From positions 1-33,676 of the forward strand of contig JAHJSU010000023.1 of the NCBI GenBank assembly GCA_018829985.1: a stretch of DNA of 33,676 nt, given 5' to 3'. Position 1 is the stretch's first letter. The number at the start of each line of letters is the position of its first letter. A program made the position numbers and the translations under genes. The DNA comes from Elusimicrobiota bacterium. GTDB taxonomy: Bacteria; Elusimicrobiota; Elusimicrobia; Elusimicrobiales; UBA9959. Shown here one piece after another: positions 1 to 9,693 of this stretch. The notes under the pieces were generated by a model, which was given only the letters and a program-made list of their open reading frames with translations, made no database searches and was not told the DNA's origin.

Positions 1-2115
1 AATCCGCTTGCGCGTCAAAGAATAGAGTCGGCGGCACAGTGGGCGCTCGGGCACGCAGAAATACTTATTGTCGTCATTGGCGTGCTCTGGCTGTTGGCCA
101 AATACTGGCTTCCCCTGGGGGCTGGCAGAAGCCTCCTGCTCAATGCGGTATTTGTCACCATGCTGGTGGGCCTTATTTTAGGGGTGTTCTCGCTGCTGGA
201 GCATTTCTACAAACCCATACTGAAATGGTGTCTGGATAATAAGGCCGCTTTCCTTTTGATTCCTGCTCTTTTAATTCTTCTCGGAGCAACCACCTGGCTC
301 GGGTTTAACTCTGTTTTTGGCTTTGCAGCCAGAGGGTTTGATATTGCGGGCTGGAATATCCGCACTACCGGAATCTGGTCCGGGTTAACCCGCACATTCC
401 CGGGTATCGGGAAGGAATTTATGCCTTCGCTCAATGAAGGCAGCTTCCTGCTGATGCCCACTTCCATGCCGCATTCGGGTCTTGAATACAACCGGAAAGT
501 GCTGGGGCAACTGGATATGCTGCTGACCAATATTCCGGAAGTGGAACTTGCAGTGGGGAAATTAGGAAGAGTGGAGTCCGCGCTCGACCCCGCGCCTATC
601 TCCATGTATGAAAACGTAATTAATTACAGGCCGGAATATATGCTTAACGACAAGGGGCATCGCGTCCGGTTTAAGGTGAACAGAAAGGATCACTTTATAC
701 TTAACACCGGGGAGGCCGTTTCAAATGAAGAAGCCCTGAAGCGGGGCGTCACCAGCCGGGAACTGATACCGTCGGATAACGGGAATTATTTCCGCAATTG
801 GCGCCCGCACATCAAATCGCCGGATGAGATCTGGGAGGAAATAGTGCGGGTGAGTAAAATTCCGGGCGTTACCTCCGCCCCTAAGCTGCAGCCTATCGAA
901 ACCCGGCTGGTAATGCTCCAGACCGGCATGCGCGCGCCTATGGGGATAAAAGTGTATGGCCCCGACCTCAAAACCATCGAGCGCTTCGGGCTCCAATTGG
1001 AGGAGATCCTCAAAGAGGTCCCTTCGGTAAAAGCCGAAGCGGTGTTTGCCGACCGGATAGTCGGAAAACCGTATCTTCACCTCAATATAAACCGTGATGA
1101 GATCTCCCGCTACGGCTTAAGCGTAGAGGACGTGCAGCAGACCATAGAAACGGCTATCGGAGGCATGAAGATCACCTCCACCGTGGAAGGCCGTGAGCGG
1201 TTCCCGGTCAGGGTCCGCTACCCCCGAGAGCTCCGTGACGATCCCGACTCACTGGGAAAAATCCTGATGCCGACTCCCACGGGGGCGCAGATCCCCCTCA
1301 GCCAGGTGGTTGATTTTGAATATTTACGGGGGCCCCAGGCTATCAAAAGTGAAGAGACCTTCCTGGTGGGCTATGTCTTGTTCGATAAAAGAGGCGGCTT
1401 TTCGGAGGTGGGCGTGGTTAATGACGCTCAAAAGACCATCCAGGACAAAATTGATTCCGGCGAATTAAGCGTTCCGGCCGGGATCAGTTATAAGTTCTCA
1501 GGCAGTTATGAAAACCAGGTGCGCGCCGAGAAGCGCCTCTCCCTCATCGTTCCGCTGGTCCTGGCGGTTATCTTTCTCATCCTGTATTTCCAGTTCAAGT
1601 CGGTCACCACCTCCCTGATGGTATTTTCCGGCGTCGCCATGGCGTTCAGCGGCGGCTTTCTCATGTTATGGCTTTACGGCCAGGGCTGGTTCGCCGATGT
1701 CTCCATATTCGGCGCCAACATGCGGGAGCTGTTCCAGATGCATACCGTCAATCTGAGCGTGGCCGTCTGGGTGGGCTTTATCGCGCTCTTTGGCATCGCT
1801 ACCGACGACGGGGTATTGATCGCCACTTATCTGGACCAGAGTTTTGTACGGAACAGGCCCGGCAATTTAAAAGAAGTCAGGGAAGCGGTGGTCCAGGCCG
1901 GGCTGAGAAGGATACGGCCGGCGCTGATGACAGTAGCCACCACCATGATCGCCCTGCTGCCCGTGCTGACCTCTACCGGGCGCGGAGCCGATGTTATGGC
2001 GCCTATGGCTATCCCGTCGTTCGGCGGAATGGCCTTTGCCCTGGTGAGTATTTTCATTGTCCCTGTGCTGTATTGTCTGAGGGAAGAGAGAAAATTAGAA
2101 AAGAAACAATCATGA
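1..2115 (+). CDS. cusA: Heavy-metal efflux RND transporter, CusA/CzcA family (5' end outside window)
   Basis: Frame +1 is open from base 1 (NPLARQRIESAAQWALGHAEILIVV...) into ORF 82-2115. RND-type porter and TM segments, e.g. FMPSLNEGSFLLMPTSMPHSGLEYN, SGSYENQVRAEKRLSLIVPLVLAVIFLILYFQFKS, ATDDGVLIATYLDQ. Confidence 0.93.
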   Translation, partial: NPLARQRIESAAQWALGHAEILIVVIGVLWLLAKYWLPLGAGRSLLLNAVFVTMLVGLILGVFSLLEHFYKPILKWCLDNKAAFLLIPALLILLGATTWLGFNSVFGFAARGFDIAGWNIRTTGIWSGLTRTFPGIGKEFMPSLNEGSFLLMPTSMPHSGLEYNRKVLGQLDMLLTNIPEVELAVGKLGRVESALDPAPISMYENVINYRPEYMLNDKGHRVRFKVNRKDHFILNTGEAVSNEEALKRGVTSRELIPSDNGNYFRNWRPHIKSPDEIWEEIVRVSKIPGVTSAPKLQPIETRLVMLQTGMRAPMGIKVYGPDLKTIERFGLQLEEILKEVPSVKAEAVFADRIVGKPYLHLNINRDEISRYGLSVEDVQQTIETAIGGMKITSTVEGRERFPVRVRYPRELRDDPDSLGKILMPTPTGAQIPLSQVVDFEYLRGPQAIKSEETFLVGYVLFDKRGGFSEVGVVNDAQKTIQDKIDSGELSVPAGISYKFSGSYENQVRAEKRLSLIVPLVLAVIFLILYFQFKSVTTSLMVFSGVAMAFSGGFLMLWLYGQGWFADVSIFGANMRELFQMHTVNLSVAVWVGFIALFGIATDDGVLIATYLDQSFVRNRPGNLKEVREAVVQAGLRRIRPALMTVATTMIALLPVLTSTGRGADVMAPMAIPSFGGMAFALVSIFIVPVLYCLREERKLEKKQS

Positions 2116-3344
2116 AACTTATTATAAATACCATAGCTGTCATAATTCTGGGATTAGCAACGGGCTATGCCCAGATCCCGGATGACTATTTTAAGACAGC
2201 GGCCAAAAACAACCCCGGCCTCCAGGCCAAATACAAAGAATTTGAAGCCGCGCTCCAAAAGGCGCCCCAGGTGAGCGCCCTGCCGGACCCCGCACTTTCT
2301 TTCGGCTATTTCATTTCTCCGGTGGAAACACGGCTGGGCCCGCAGAGGGCGAAATTTTCGCTGACCCAGATGTTCCCCTGGTTCGGGACGCTTAAGGCGC
2401 AGGGGAACGCCGCGGCTTTAATGGCGGAAGCGAAATACCAGTCCTTTCTGGATGCGCGCAACAAATTATATTACCAGGTGGCGGCAGCTTACTATCCCTT
2501 ATACGAACTGAACCGGTGGCTGGTGATTGAACAGGAAAATGTCGACATCCTGCAATCTTACAAAGCCATCGCTAATTCCAAATTTAAAAGCGGGGCAAGT
2601 CCCATGGTGGATGTGCTGCGGGTGGACATTATGCTGAAAGATGCGGTCACGAATCTCAGCATCCTTGACCTGAAGGAAAAACCGCTGCTCTCCGCTTTCA
2701 ACAAACTGCTCGACAGGGATGAAGCCGAAGCGGTAACAATAGGCGATTCCCTGGCTACGGAATCCTTGCCCGAAAACTTCCGAAAAGACTCCCTGCTGGC
2801 CGGCAACCCTTTGCTGAAGGAACTGGAACTGAAAATAAAATCCGCCGAAGCGACCCGCCTTGCGGCCCGCAGACAGGGATTTCCCAGGCTCGGCCTCGGG
2901 CTGGAGTACGTGGCGGTAGGGAGGCGGACGGGGATGACCTTGCCTGACAACGGAAGGGATGTTTTAATGCCGATGGTTTCGTTAAGCCTCCCGCTTTTCC
3001 GGGGCAAGTACAAAGCTTCGGTAAAAGAGGCGCAATTAACGCGAGAGGTCTATTCCCTGCAAAAAAAAGAATACGCGAACTCACTTGATTCCGGTTACGA
3101 ACTGGCCTGGTTTGAAGTTCGGCAACAGCTGGAACTTCTCCGGCTGCACACCCGGCAGATCCAGGAAACAAACCAGGCCCTTAATCTTTTGTTTACCGCT
3201 TACGGCAATTCAGGGAAGGAGTTCGAAGAAGTGCTGCGCATGCAGCAACTGCTGCTCAAACACGAGAAAATGAAAGCCACGGCGGAAGTCGGATATCGTA
3301 TAGCTATCGCCAGACTCGGCTACCTGACCGCGAGGACACACTAA
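2112..3344 (+). CDS. TolC-family outer-membrane efflux protein (CusC-like)
   Basis: In-frame ATG at 2112 overlaps the RND stop (ATGA). Signal peptide MKLIINTIAVIILGLATGYAQ, then a TolC-like helical repeat (NPGLQAKYKEFEAALQKAPQVSALPDP). The listed ORF start at 1668 lies inside the RND gene. Confidence 0.9.
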   Translation: MKLIINTIAVIILGLATGYAQIPDDYFKTAAKNNPGLQAKYKEFEAALQKAPQVSALPDPALSFGYFISPVETRLGPQRAKFSLTQMFPWFGTLKAQGNAAALMAEAKYQSFLDARNKLYYQVAAAYYPLYELNRWLVIEQENVDILQSYKAIANSKFKSGASPMVDVLRVDIMLKDAVTNLSILDLKEKPLLSAFNKLLDRDEAEAVTIGDSLATESLPENFRKDSLLAGNPLLKELELKIKSAEATRLAARRQGFPRLGLGLEYVAVGRRTGMTLPDNGRDVLMPMVSLSLPLFRGKYKASVKEAQLTREVYSLQKKEYANSLDSGYELAWFEVRQQLELLRLHTRQIQETNQALNLLFTAYGNSGKEFEEVLRMQQLLLKHEKMKATAEVGYRIAIARLGYLTARTH

Positions 3345-3345
3345 A

Positions 3346-5130
3346 ATGAATACGAATATTAAAAGGATAAGCATGGCAGCAGCCGCATTGGCGGCGGGTT
3401 TATTGCTGGGCTGGCTGATTTTCGGGCGTTCGGGAAGTAAAACGGCCGGTGGACACCCGCATGATACGAAAATGGCGGGTGAAACGATCTGGACCTGCTC
3501 CATGCACCCGCAGATCCGCATGAACGAACCCGGCGATTGCCCCCTTTGCGGAATGGAGCTGATCCCGCTTGAAACAGGACAGGACAGCGAAATTGACCCT
3601 ATGGCAATCAGCATGTCTCCCACCGCCAGGCAGCTGGCAAACGTCAGCACTGCCTTGGCAGGGTCTATGGCTCCCGTAAAATCAGTCCGCTTAAACGGCA
3701 AGGTGCAGGCGGACGAACGCCTCGTTTTCTCCCAATCCTCGCACATCCCCGGCAGGGTAGAAAAACTGATGGTGAATTTTACAGGTGAATTTATAACTAA
3801 GGGGCAGGTGATCGCGTCCGTGTACTCCCCGGATCTGGTTGCCGCCCAGGAAGAATTATTCGAAGCCCGGAAGATCAAGGATACGCAGCCGGAGCTTTTC
3901 AATGCCGCCAAAGAAAAGCTGAAAAACTGGAAGTTCTCTGATAGCCAGATCGAACAAATGCTGCAAACAGGGACGTCCAAAGACGAATTTGACGTTCATG
4001 CGGATGTTTCAGGGTATGTCACGCAAAAAAAGGTAAACCTTGGCGACTACCTCCGTAAAGGGCAGGCTATTTACGAAATCGCCGACCTTTCAACGGTGTG
4101 GGCGCTTTTTGACGTCTACGAGTCGGACATAGCCTGGATTAAAAAAGGAGATCAGATAAGCTTTACCGTCGCCTCCATTCCGGGCGAAACCTTTAAGGGG
4201 ACCATTTCTTTCCTCGACCCGGTACTTGACCCCAAAACACGGGTAGCCAAGGCACGGGTGGAAGCCGTTGACAGCGGTCTAAAGCTCAAGCCGGAAATGT
4301 TCGCCTCCGGTACGGTAGCGGCCAGATTGCCCAGAAAGTCCGCCAGGATAGTTGTTCCCAAAACCGCCGTGATGTGGACGGGAAAGCGTTCGGTGGTCTA
4401 CGTAAAAAGCGCTTCAGATAAAGGTGTTAATTTTGTGATGCGCGAGGTAACCCTGGGACCCGCGCTGGGAGAAAGTTTTGTCATAGAAAGAGGCTTACAG
4501 AAAGGTGAGGAAATAGCGGTAAACGGCACTTTCAGCATTGACGCGGCAGCGCAACTGGCCGGAAAACCCAGCATGATGAACCAGGCAGGCGGCCCGGCCA
4601 TGACAGGCCACAAGCATGGCGGCACGGAGGCGCCGGCCTCAGCAGGTAAAACTTCGCCAGCGGCCGCTAAACCTGCAGCTATAAGCCGGAAAGCCAAGGA
4701 GGCCTTACAGCCCCTTTATGCAGAATACCTGAACTTCAAGGATGCCCTGGTGGCGGATAATTTAGCGGAAGCCCAAAAAGCGGCAGGTGAAATGCAGACG
4801 GCGCTTGCCAAAATAAAGATGTCGGTTTTTGCGGGGGAATCTCATAATTCCTGGATGGAATACAGCAGTGAGCTGAAGAATGCTCTGCAGCATGTTCCGC
4901 ACTACACAACAATAGAAGAAGTGCGAACGGCTTTCCTTAAAGCGTCTGAGGCAATGATCGCTCTGACCAGAGCATTAAACCCCTTTAACAGGTTTTTATA
5001 TATTCAACATTGCCCCATGGCGAATGGCAATAAAGGCGCGGACTGGATCAGCCTGGATAAAGAGATCAAAAACCCCTATTTCGGCAAAGCCATGCTGAAC
5101 TGCGGGGAAACAAAAACTATTATTAAGTAA
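3346..5130 (+). CDS. cusB: Efflux RND periplasmic adaptor (CusB-like) with N-terminal heavy-metal-binding domain and C-terminal DUF3347-like region
   Basis: WTCSMHPQIRMNEPGDCPLCGMELIPL (HMBD), membrane-fusion core (GRVEKLMVNFTGEFITKGQVIASVYSPDLVAAQEEL), C-terminal HCPMANGNKGADWISLDKEIKNPYFGKAMLNCG. Confidence 0.92.
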   Translation: MNTNIKRISMAAAALAAGLLLGWLIFGRSGSKTAGGHPHDTKMAGETIWTCSMHPQIRMNEPGDCPLCGMELIPLETGQDSEIDPMAISMSPTARQLANVSTALAGSMAPVKSVRLNGKVQADERLVFSQSSHIPGRVEKLMVNFTGEFITKGQVIASVYSPDLVAAQEELFEARKIKDTQPELFNAAKEKLKNWKFSDSQIEQMLQTGTSKDEFDVHADVSGYVTQKKVNLGDYLRKGQAIYEIADLSTVWALFDVYESDIAWIKKGDQISFTVASIPGETFKGTISFLDPVLDPKTRVAKARVEAVDSGLKLKPEMFASGTVAARLPRKSARIVVPKTAVMWTGKRSVVYVKSASDKGVNFVMREVTLGPALGESFVIERGLQKGEEIAVNGTFSIDAAAQLAGKPSMMNQAGGPAMTGHKHGGTEAPASAGKTSPAAAKPAAISRKAKEALQPLYAEYLNFKDALVADNLAEAQKAAGEMQTALAKIKMSVFAGESHNSWMEYSSELKNALQHVPHYTTIEEVRTAFLKASEAMIALTRALNPFNRFLYIQHCPMANGNKGADWISLDKEIKNPYFGKAMLNCGETKTIIK

Positions 5131-5141
5131 AGGAGAGTGTC

Positions 5142-5957
5142 ATGAAAAAACTGGTAAGTGCGTTATTAATGGCTTCGGCAGGTTTCCTGCTGGCCGCTAT
5201 GCCGGCCGCTGCAAAATCATGCTGTCCGGGCGGCGGGGAGGGAGCCAAGTCTGAAAAGCTCTGCCCCGAGCGCGTAGCGGGTGTTGAAACCGCAAAAAAG
5301 AAGCTGCCTGACGGCCTGGAACTAACTATGACCGCCGGCGACAAGGAAACAATAGAAAAGGTACAGGCGGCGGCCGCGGAGCATTACGCAGGCGGCGGCA
5401 AAAACTGCAAATGCGTGCCCAAAGGCGCCGAAGTTAAAGTGGAAAATCTTGAAAACGGCGTTAAGGTGATTATCACCGGAAAGACTCCGAAGCTGGTAAA
5501 AAAAATACAGGCCAAAGCCGCCAAAGCCCACAACTGCGCCGGGCATAAAAAAGCGTCCGGTAAAAAATGCGGGGTAAAGGCGGCGGCAAAAAAGCAGGCG
5601 AAGTATGTCTGCCCGATGGGCTGCGCGCAATCCGACAAGCCCGGCAAGTGCCCCAAGTGCGGCATGAACCTGGTAGAGAACAAGGAAGCGGCGGGAAAGG
5701 AGGCGGTTTGTCCCGTAACCGGTGAAAAGTTCAAAGTAACCAAAGAGACGGTCTCGGCCACTTATAAGGGCAAGGTTTATTACTTCTGCTGCCCCGGTTG
5801 CAACAAATCTTTCATCGCAGACCCTGGGAAGTATTTGAAAAAAAAGCAGGCGCCCAAGGCCAACCTATATGTCTGCCCGATGGGCTGCGCCCAATCCGAC
5901 AAGCCCGGCAAGTGCCCCAAGTGCGGCATGGGCCTGGTGGAAAAAAGCGACCTTTAA
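5142..5957 (+). CDS. Secreted heavy-metal-binding protein with HMBD-YHS-HMBD architecture
   Basis: SD aaaggag upstream; signal peptide; two copies of YVCPMGCAQSDKPGKCPKCGM flanking a YHS-like CPVTGEKFKVTKETVSATYKGKVYYFCCPGCNKSF. Confidence 0.85.
   Translation: MKKLVSALLMASAGFLLAAMPAAAKSCCPGGGEGAKSEKLCPERVAGVETAKKKLPDGLELTMTAGDKETIEKVQAAAAEHYAGGGKNCKCVPKGAEVKVENLENGVKVIITGKTPKLVKKIQAKAAKAHNCAGHKKASGKKCGVKAAAKKQAKYVCPMGCAQSDKPGKCPKCGMNLVENKEAAGKEAVCPVTGEKFKVTKETVSATYKGKVYYFCCPGCNKSFIADPGKYLKKKQAPKANLYVCPMGCAQSDKPGKCPKCGMGLVEKSDL
5604..5930 (+). repeat. 63-bp direct repeat (5604-5666 and 5868-5930) encoding the two HMBD motifs
   Basis: tatgtctgcccgatgggctgcgc(g/c)caatccgacaagcccggcaagtgccccaagtgcggcatg; 62/63 identical by eye. 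Confidence 0.95.
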
Positions 5958-6073
5958 TGACCATGTAGCTATTAAGACTCCGGAGTTAAAAATTAGCGCG
6001 CGGGCCCTTTGGCGGCTCCACTTAAACTGCTTCAGTAGCGATTAAAGAACCGCTATGTCAGGTAAGAAAAAGC

Positions 6074-6102
6074 TTGACATTCGCTTTTTATTCTGCTTTA
6101 AT
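6074..6102 (+). promoter_or_regulatory. Sigma70-like promoter upstream of the rrf2-cysK operon
   Basis: TTGACA (6074-6079), 17-bp spacer, TTTAAT (6097-6102). Confidence 0.6.
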
Positions 6103-6130
6103 ATGACTAAGTAGATACACTTACTCATAT
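6101..6130. promoter_or_regulatory. Candidate Rrf2-family operator (inverted repeat)
   Basis: ATATGACTAAGT-agatac-ACTTACTCATAT; arms 11/12 complementary; overlaps the -10 and ends 3 bp before the rrf2 ATG. Confidence 0.6.
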
Positions 6131-6133
6131 AAC

Positions 6134-6547
6134 ATGTTCACACTTACAACAAAATCAGGTTACGGTGTTGACGCTGTCCTGGACTTAGCCCGTCGCTACG
6201 GCGACGGACTCGTTCAGATTAAGGAAATAGCCGAGCGTCATGGCATCCCGGCGCCCTACCTCGTTCAGCTATTCAACCGCCTCACTCACGCGGGCCTGGT
6301 CCGGGCTTTTCGCGGCCAGCAGGGGGGGTATGCCCTTGCCCGTAATCCCCGGGAGACGAGTTTCCTGGATGTAATGGAGGCGTTGGAAGGCCCAATGGAA
6401 ATGACTAAAGGCCGGGCGGAGGAAGATGTTGTAAAGGATATTTATAGCCGGGCTGAGGTCGCCGCAAGGGAGGCCTTGGATGTCCCCTTGTCTGAGATCC
6501 TGGCCCGACAGGATCAGAAGACCGGAGCATTATTTTTTCAAATCTAG
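6134..6547 (+). CDS. Rrf2-family transcriptional regulator, lacking Cys (CymR-like)
   Basis: [70 protein letters not shown] is a typical Rrf2 wHTH; no cysteine in 137 aa. Confidence 0.88.
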   Translation: MFTLTTKSGYGVDAVLDLARRYGDGLVQIKEIAERHGIPAPYLVQLFNRLTHAGLVRAFRGQQGGYALARNPRETSFLDVMEALEGPMEMTKGRAEEDVVKDIYSRAEVAAREALDVPLSEILARQDQKTGALFFQI

Positions 6548-6566
6548 AAATAAAAGGAGGCTTTTT

Positions 6567-7499
6567 ATGGGCCAGGTTTACACTGACATCAGCCGGACCA
6601 CAGGCCGTACGCCCCTGGTCCGCATCAACCGGCTGGGCATCGGGCTGGGCGCGACCATCCTGGCAAAGGTGGAGGCCTTCAACCCGCTCTCCAGCGTCAA
6701 GGACCGCATCGGCGTGGCCATTATCGACGACGCTGAGAAACGGGGCTTGATCAAGGAGGGCACCACCATCATCGAGCCTACCAGCGGCAATACGGGGGTG
6801 TCGCTGGCTTTTGTGTGCGCTGCGCGGAAGTACCGCCTGGTCCTGACCATGCCCGACACCATGAGCGTAGAACGGCGCCAGATTCTTAAGGCGCTGGGCG
6901 CCGAACTGGCGCTGACCGAGGGCCCCAAGGGTATGAAAGGGGCTCTGGAAAAGGCCGAGGAACTTCATAAAACTATCCCCAACAGTATCATCGCGGGGCA
7001 GTTTTCCAATCCCGCCAACCCCGAGATACACCGCCGCACTACGGCGGAGGAAATCTGGGCGGACACGGGGGGCAAGGTGGATTACTTCGTGTCGGGGGTG
7101 GGCACGGGAGGGACTATCACCGGCGTGGGCGAGGTTTTGAAGTCCCGCAACTCCGCCGTAAAGATTGTTGCAGTGGAGCCGGCGGATTCGCCGGTGCTTT
7201 CCGGCGGGAAACCGGGGCCCCACAAGATCCAGGGCATTGGAGCGGGGTTCATCCCCGAGGTGCTCAACCGCAAGGTCATCGACGAGATCATCGTCGTGTC
7301 CAACCCGGACGCGGGAGAAACCGCCCGGCAATTATCCAAAGAGGAGGGCCTTTTCGTCGGCATCTCCAGCGGGGCGGCCCTGTGGGCGTCCTTAATCGTG
7401 GCCAAACGGCCGGAGGCCCGGGGTAAAACCATCGTCACTGTCCTGCCCGACACAGGGGAACGGTACCTCTCCACGTGGCTGTTTGAGAACGTGAAATAG
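6567..7499 (+). CDS. cysK: Cysteine synthase A (O-acetylserine sulfhydrylase)
   Basis: SD aaggagg at 6554-6560; [19 protein letters not shown] (PLP Lys region), [29 protein letters not shown]. Confidence 0.94.
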   Translation: MGQVYTDISRTTGRTPLVRINRLGIGLGATILAKVEAFNPLSSVKDRIGVAIIDDAEKRGLIKEGTTIIEPTSGNTGVSLAFVCAARKYRLVLTMPDTMSVERRQILKALGAELALTEGPKGMKGALEKAEELHKTIPNSIIAGQFSNPANPEIHRRTTAEEIWADTGGKVDYFVSGVGTGGTITGVGEVLKSRNSAVKIVAVEPADSPVLSGGKPGPHKIQGIGAGFIPEVLNRKVIDEIIVVSNPDAGETARQLSKEEGLFVGISSGAALWASLIVAKRPEARGKTIVTVLPDTGERYLSTWLFENVK

Positions 7500-7500
7500 A

Positions 7501-8598
7501 ATGACATTATCCAGGAACGAACTCATCCGCTATTCCCGACAGCTTGTCATCCCGGAGTTGGGGCCCGTCGGGCAGGAAAAGCTCAAAGCTGCGAAAGTGG
7601 CGGTTATAGGCGCGGGCGGGCTTGGGACATTAGTGCTCGGCTATCTGGCGGGGGCCGGGGCGGGGGAGATAGGTGTATTTGACTTCGGCCCGCTGGAACT
7701 TTCCAACCTGCACCGGCAGCTTATTTACAGGACCGGGGATATAGGCAAGCTTAAGACGGAGCTGGCGAAACAACGCCTGCTGGAAATTAACCCGGACATC
7801 AAGGTGAACGCGAACGAAGGTATTTTGACTGCGGAGAACATCAGGGGCGCGCTGGAGGGCTATGACTACATCGCCGACTGTACCGACAATTTCATAACCC
7901 GCGCCGCCATAAATAAAGCCTGCCTGGAGCTCGGGAAGACATATGTGTACGGAGCGGTTTATCAGTTCGAGGGGCAGCTGGCGGTCTTCGACCCGCGCGG
8001 CGGGCCCTGCCTTGGCTGCCTGGTCCCGGACGTGGAGTCCATGGAAAACCAGGCCTGCGCCGAAGCCGGAGTGATGGGCCCCGCCGCCGGCGCCGTGGCG
8101 TCTATGCAGGCACTGGAAGTCCTGAAGCTGATACTGGGCTTTGAAAACCTGAAAGGCAAATTCGCAATGCTGGACTTCCGGCTGGCGGATTTCACCGTCA
8201 TAGAACTAAAAAAGCGGGAGGACTGTCCCGCCTGCGGCGCCAAGGCGCGGCTGGATAAAAGATTTATAAACTCGCTCGCCGTAGAATTTATCACGCCGGA
8301 AGAGCTGAAGGCGCGGCTGGACTGCGCAGGCCTGCCGCGCGTGCTGGACCTGCGCTACGCCTGGGAGCACGACCTGGCCCACATCAAGGGCGACGCCTGG
8401 GTGGATTTCGACGAGCTTATAAAGAACGGCGCGGGGTTCCAGCCGGACGACGAGCTTGTGGTTTACTGTAAGGGCCAGAGCAAATCCACAACGGCCTTCC
8501 GCGCCCTCCGGGAAAAAGGTTTTAAAAATATTTACGTGCTCAAGGGCGGCATAGACGCCTGGGCGGAAAAGATAGAAAAAGGAATGCTTCGTTATTAA
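7501..8598 (+). CDS. ThiF/MoeB/HesA-family adenylyltransferase fused to rhodanese domain (MoeZ-like)
   Basis: VIGAGGLGTLVLGYLAGAGAGEIGVFDFGPLELSNLHRQLIY; zinc Cys pairs CLGC and CPAC; C-terminal ELVVYCKGQSKSTTAFRALREKGFKNIYVLKGGIDAW. Confidence 0.92.
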   Translation: MTLSRNELIRYSRQLVIPELGPVGQEKLKAAKVAVIGAGGLGTLVLGYLAGAGAGEIGVFDFGPLELSNLHRQLIYRTGDIGKLKTELAKQRLLEINPDIKVNANEGILTAENIRGALEGYDYIADCTDNFITRAAINKACLELGKTYVYGAVYQFEGQLAVFDPRGGPCLGCLVPDVESMENQACAEAGVMGPAAGAVASMQALEVLKLILGFENLKGKFAMLDFRLADFTVIELKKREDCPACGAKARLDKRFINSLAVEFITPEELKARLDCAGLPRVLDLRYAWEHDLAHIKGDAWVDFDELIKNGAGFQPDDELVVYCKGQSKSTTAFRALREKGFKNIYVLKGGIDAWAEKIEKGMLRY

Positions 8599-8740
8599 CC
8601 GGACTGCAGGACCTGCGCTGATTTTATCCCTTACCTTTGCGGCTGCCGCGCCAGCACCAGGATATCGGCCAAGGGTTGGTAAGTCCCGCTGCGCTTTTAC
8701 CCGCGGCATGTGCGGAGTAGAAGTAGAATTAGGAGAACTT

Positions 8741-9541
8741 ATGCGCGAAGCTGAGAACGTGATAAAGGAACTATCAAAAGCAATAGATGAAGGCCGCGCG
8801 GCGGCTTTCGTGACGGTAATATCGGCGGATGGCTCTACCCCGCGCGAAACCGGGGCAAAAATGCTGGTCTTCGAGGACGGCTCCATAAGCGGGACCGTGG
8901 GCGGAGGAATGCTGGAAGCGCTTTCCATGAAACAGTCGTTGGACTGCCTGAAAAAAGGTGAGGGCGGCAAATTCGTTTTCGACCTGACGCCCAAGGGAAA
9001 CACAGGCATGATCTGCATGGGCAGGGTGGAAATTTTCGTGGACGTTTATAAGGACGCCGTAAAGCTGCTGATAATAGGGGCCGGCCACGTGGGGATGAAG
9101 ATAGCCGAGGCCGCGCGCCTGGCGGGTTACCCTTACGCGGTGGTGGACGACCGCGCGGAATTCGCCAACGCGGAGCGTTTCCCCTGTGCTTCCCGGATAA
9201 TAATGGAAAGGCCGGATAAGGCGGTGCGGGCGGCGGGGGTGGACAAGGACACCTATGTAGTCATAGTCACGCGCGGCCACGCGCTGGACAGGGAAAGCCT
9301 TGAGGAAGCGATGAAAACGCCGGCTGCCTACATAGGCATGATAGGCAGCGCCCAAAAAGTGAAGGAAGTTTTCCGCATAATGGGCGGGAAGAAAATTTTC
9401 CCGGCAAAAGACCGGCGCGTACACGCACCCATAGGCCTGAATCTCGGCGGGAAAACCCCCGGCGAGATAGCGGTGTCCGTGATGGCGGAAATTATAAAGG
9501 TCCGCTACAGTCGCGACGCCGCCCACATGCGCGTTTCATAA
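8741..9541 (+). CDS. XdhC/CoxI-family protein
   Basis: SD aggag 5' of ATG 8741 (preferred over 8708); SADGSTPRETGAKMLVFEDGSISGTVGGGMLE, GAGHVGMKIAEAARLAGYPYAVVDDR, VTRGHALDRESLEEAMKTPAAYIGMIGSAQKV. Confidence 0.9.
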   Translation: MREAENVIKELSKAIDEGRAAAFVTVISADGSTPRETGAKMLVFEDGSISGTVGGGMLEALSMKQSLDCLKKGEGGKFVFDLTPKGNTGMICMGRVEIFVDVYKDAVKLLIIGAGHVGMKIAEAARLAGYPYAVVDDRAEFANAERFPCASRIIMERPDKAVRAAGVDKDTYVVIVTRGHALDRESLEEAMKTPAAYIGMIGSAQKVKEVFRIMGGKKIFPAKDRRVHAPIGLNLGGKTPGEIAVSVMAEIIKVRYSRDAAHMRVS

Positions 9542-9693
9542 CCGACTCCCGGAAGCGGGCAGGGATAAACCCCTGTTATTGACCGCCGTGAACCGGGGGG
9601 AAGCGCTTTATACAGCCGCCAGGGCGTCCGGCAATGCCGCCGCCGGGAAAATTATGGAAATCATTGACACGCTTCCCATAGAAATCGTCCCCG

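Noticed and set aside
1668-2111. 5' extension of the TolC-family ORF
   Set aside because: Overlaps RND coding sequence in another frame; ATG 2112 gives a proper signal peptide.
6405-7331. Long antisense ORF (308 aa) over rrf2/cysK
   Set aside because: Mirror ORF of GC-rich coding DNA; the sense strand encodes recognisable Rrf2 and CysK with RBS.
8206-9018. Antisense ORF (270 aa) across thiF-xdhC
   Set aside because: Low-complexity, Pro/Ser-rich, overlaps two well-supported sense genes.
8741-9541. Selenium-related role with recoding in XdhC
   Set aside because: No in-frame TGA and no SECIS-like hairpin seen.
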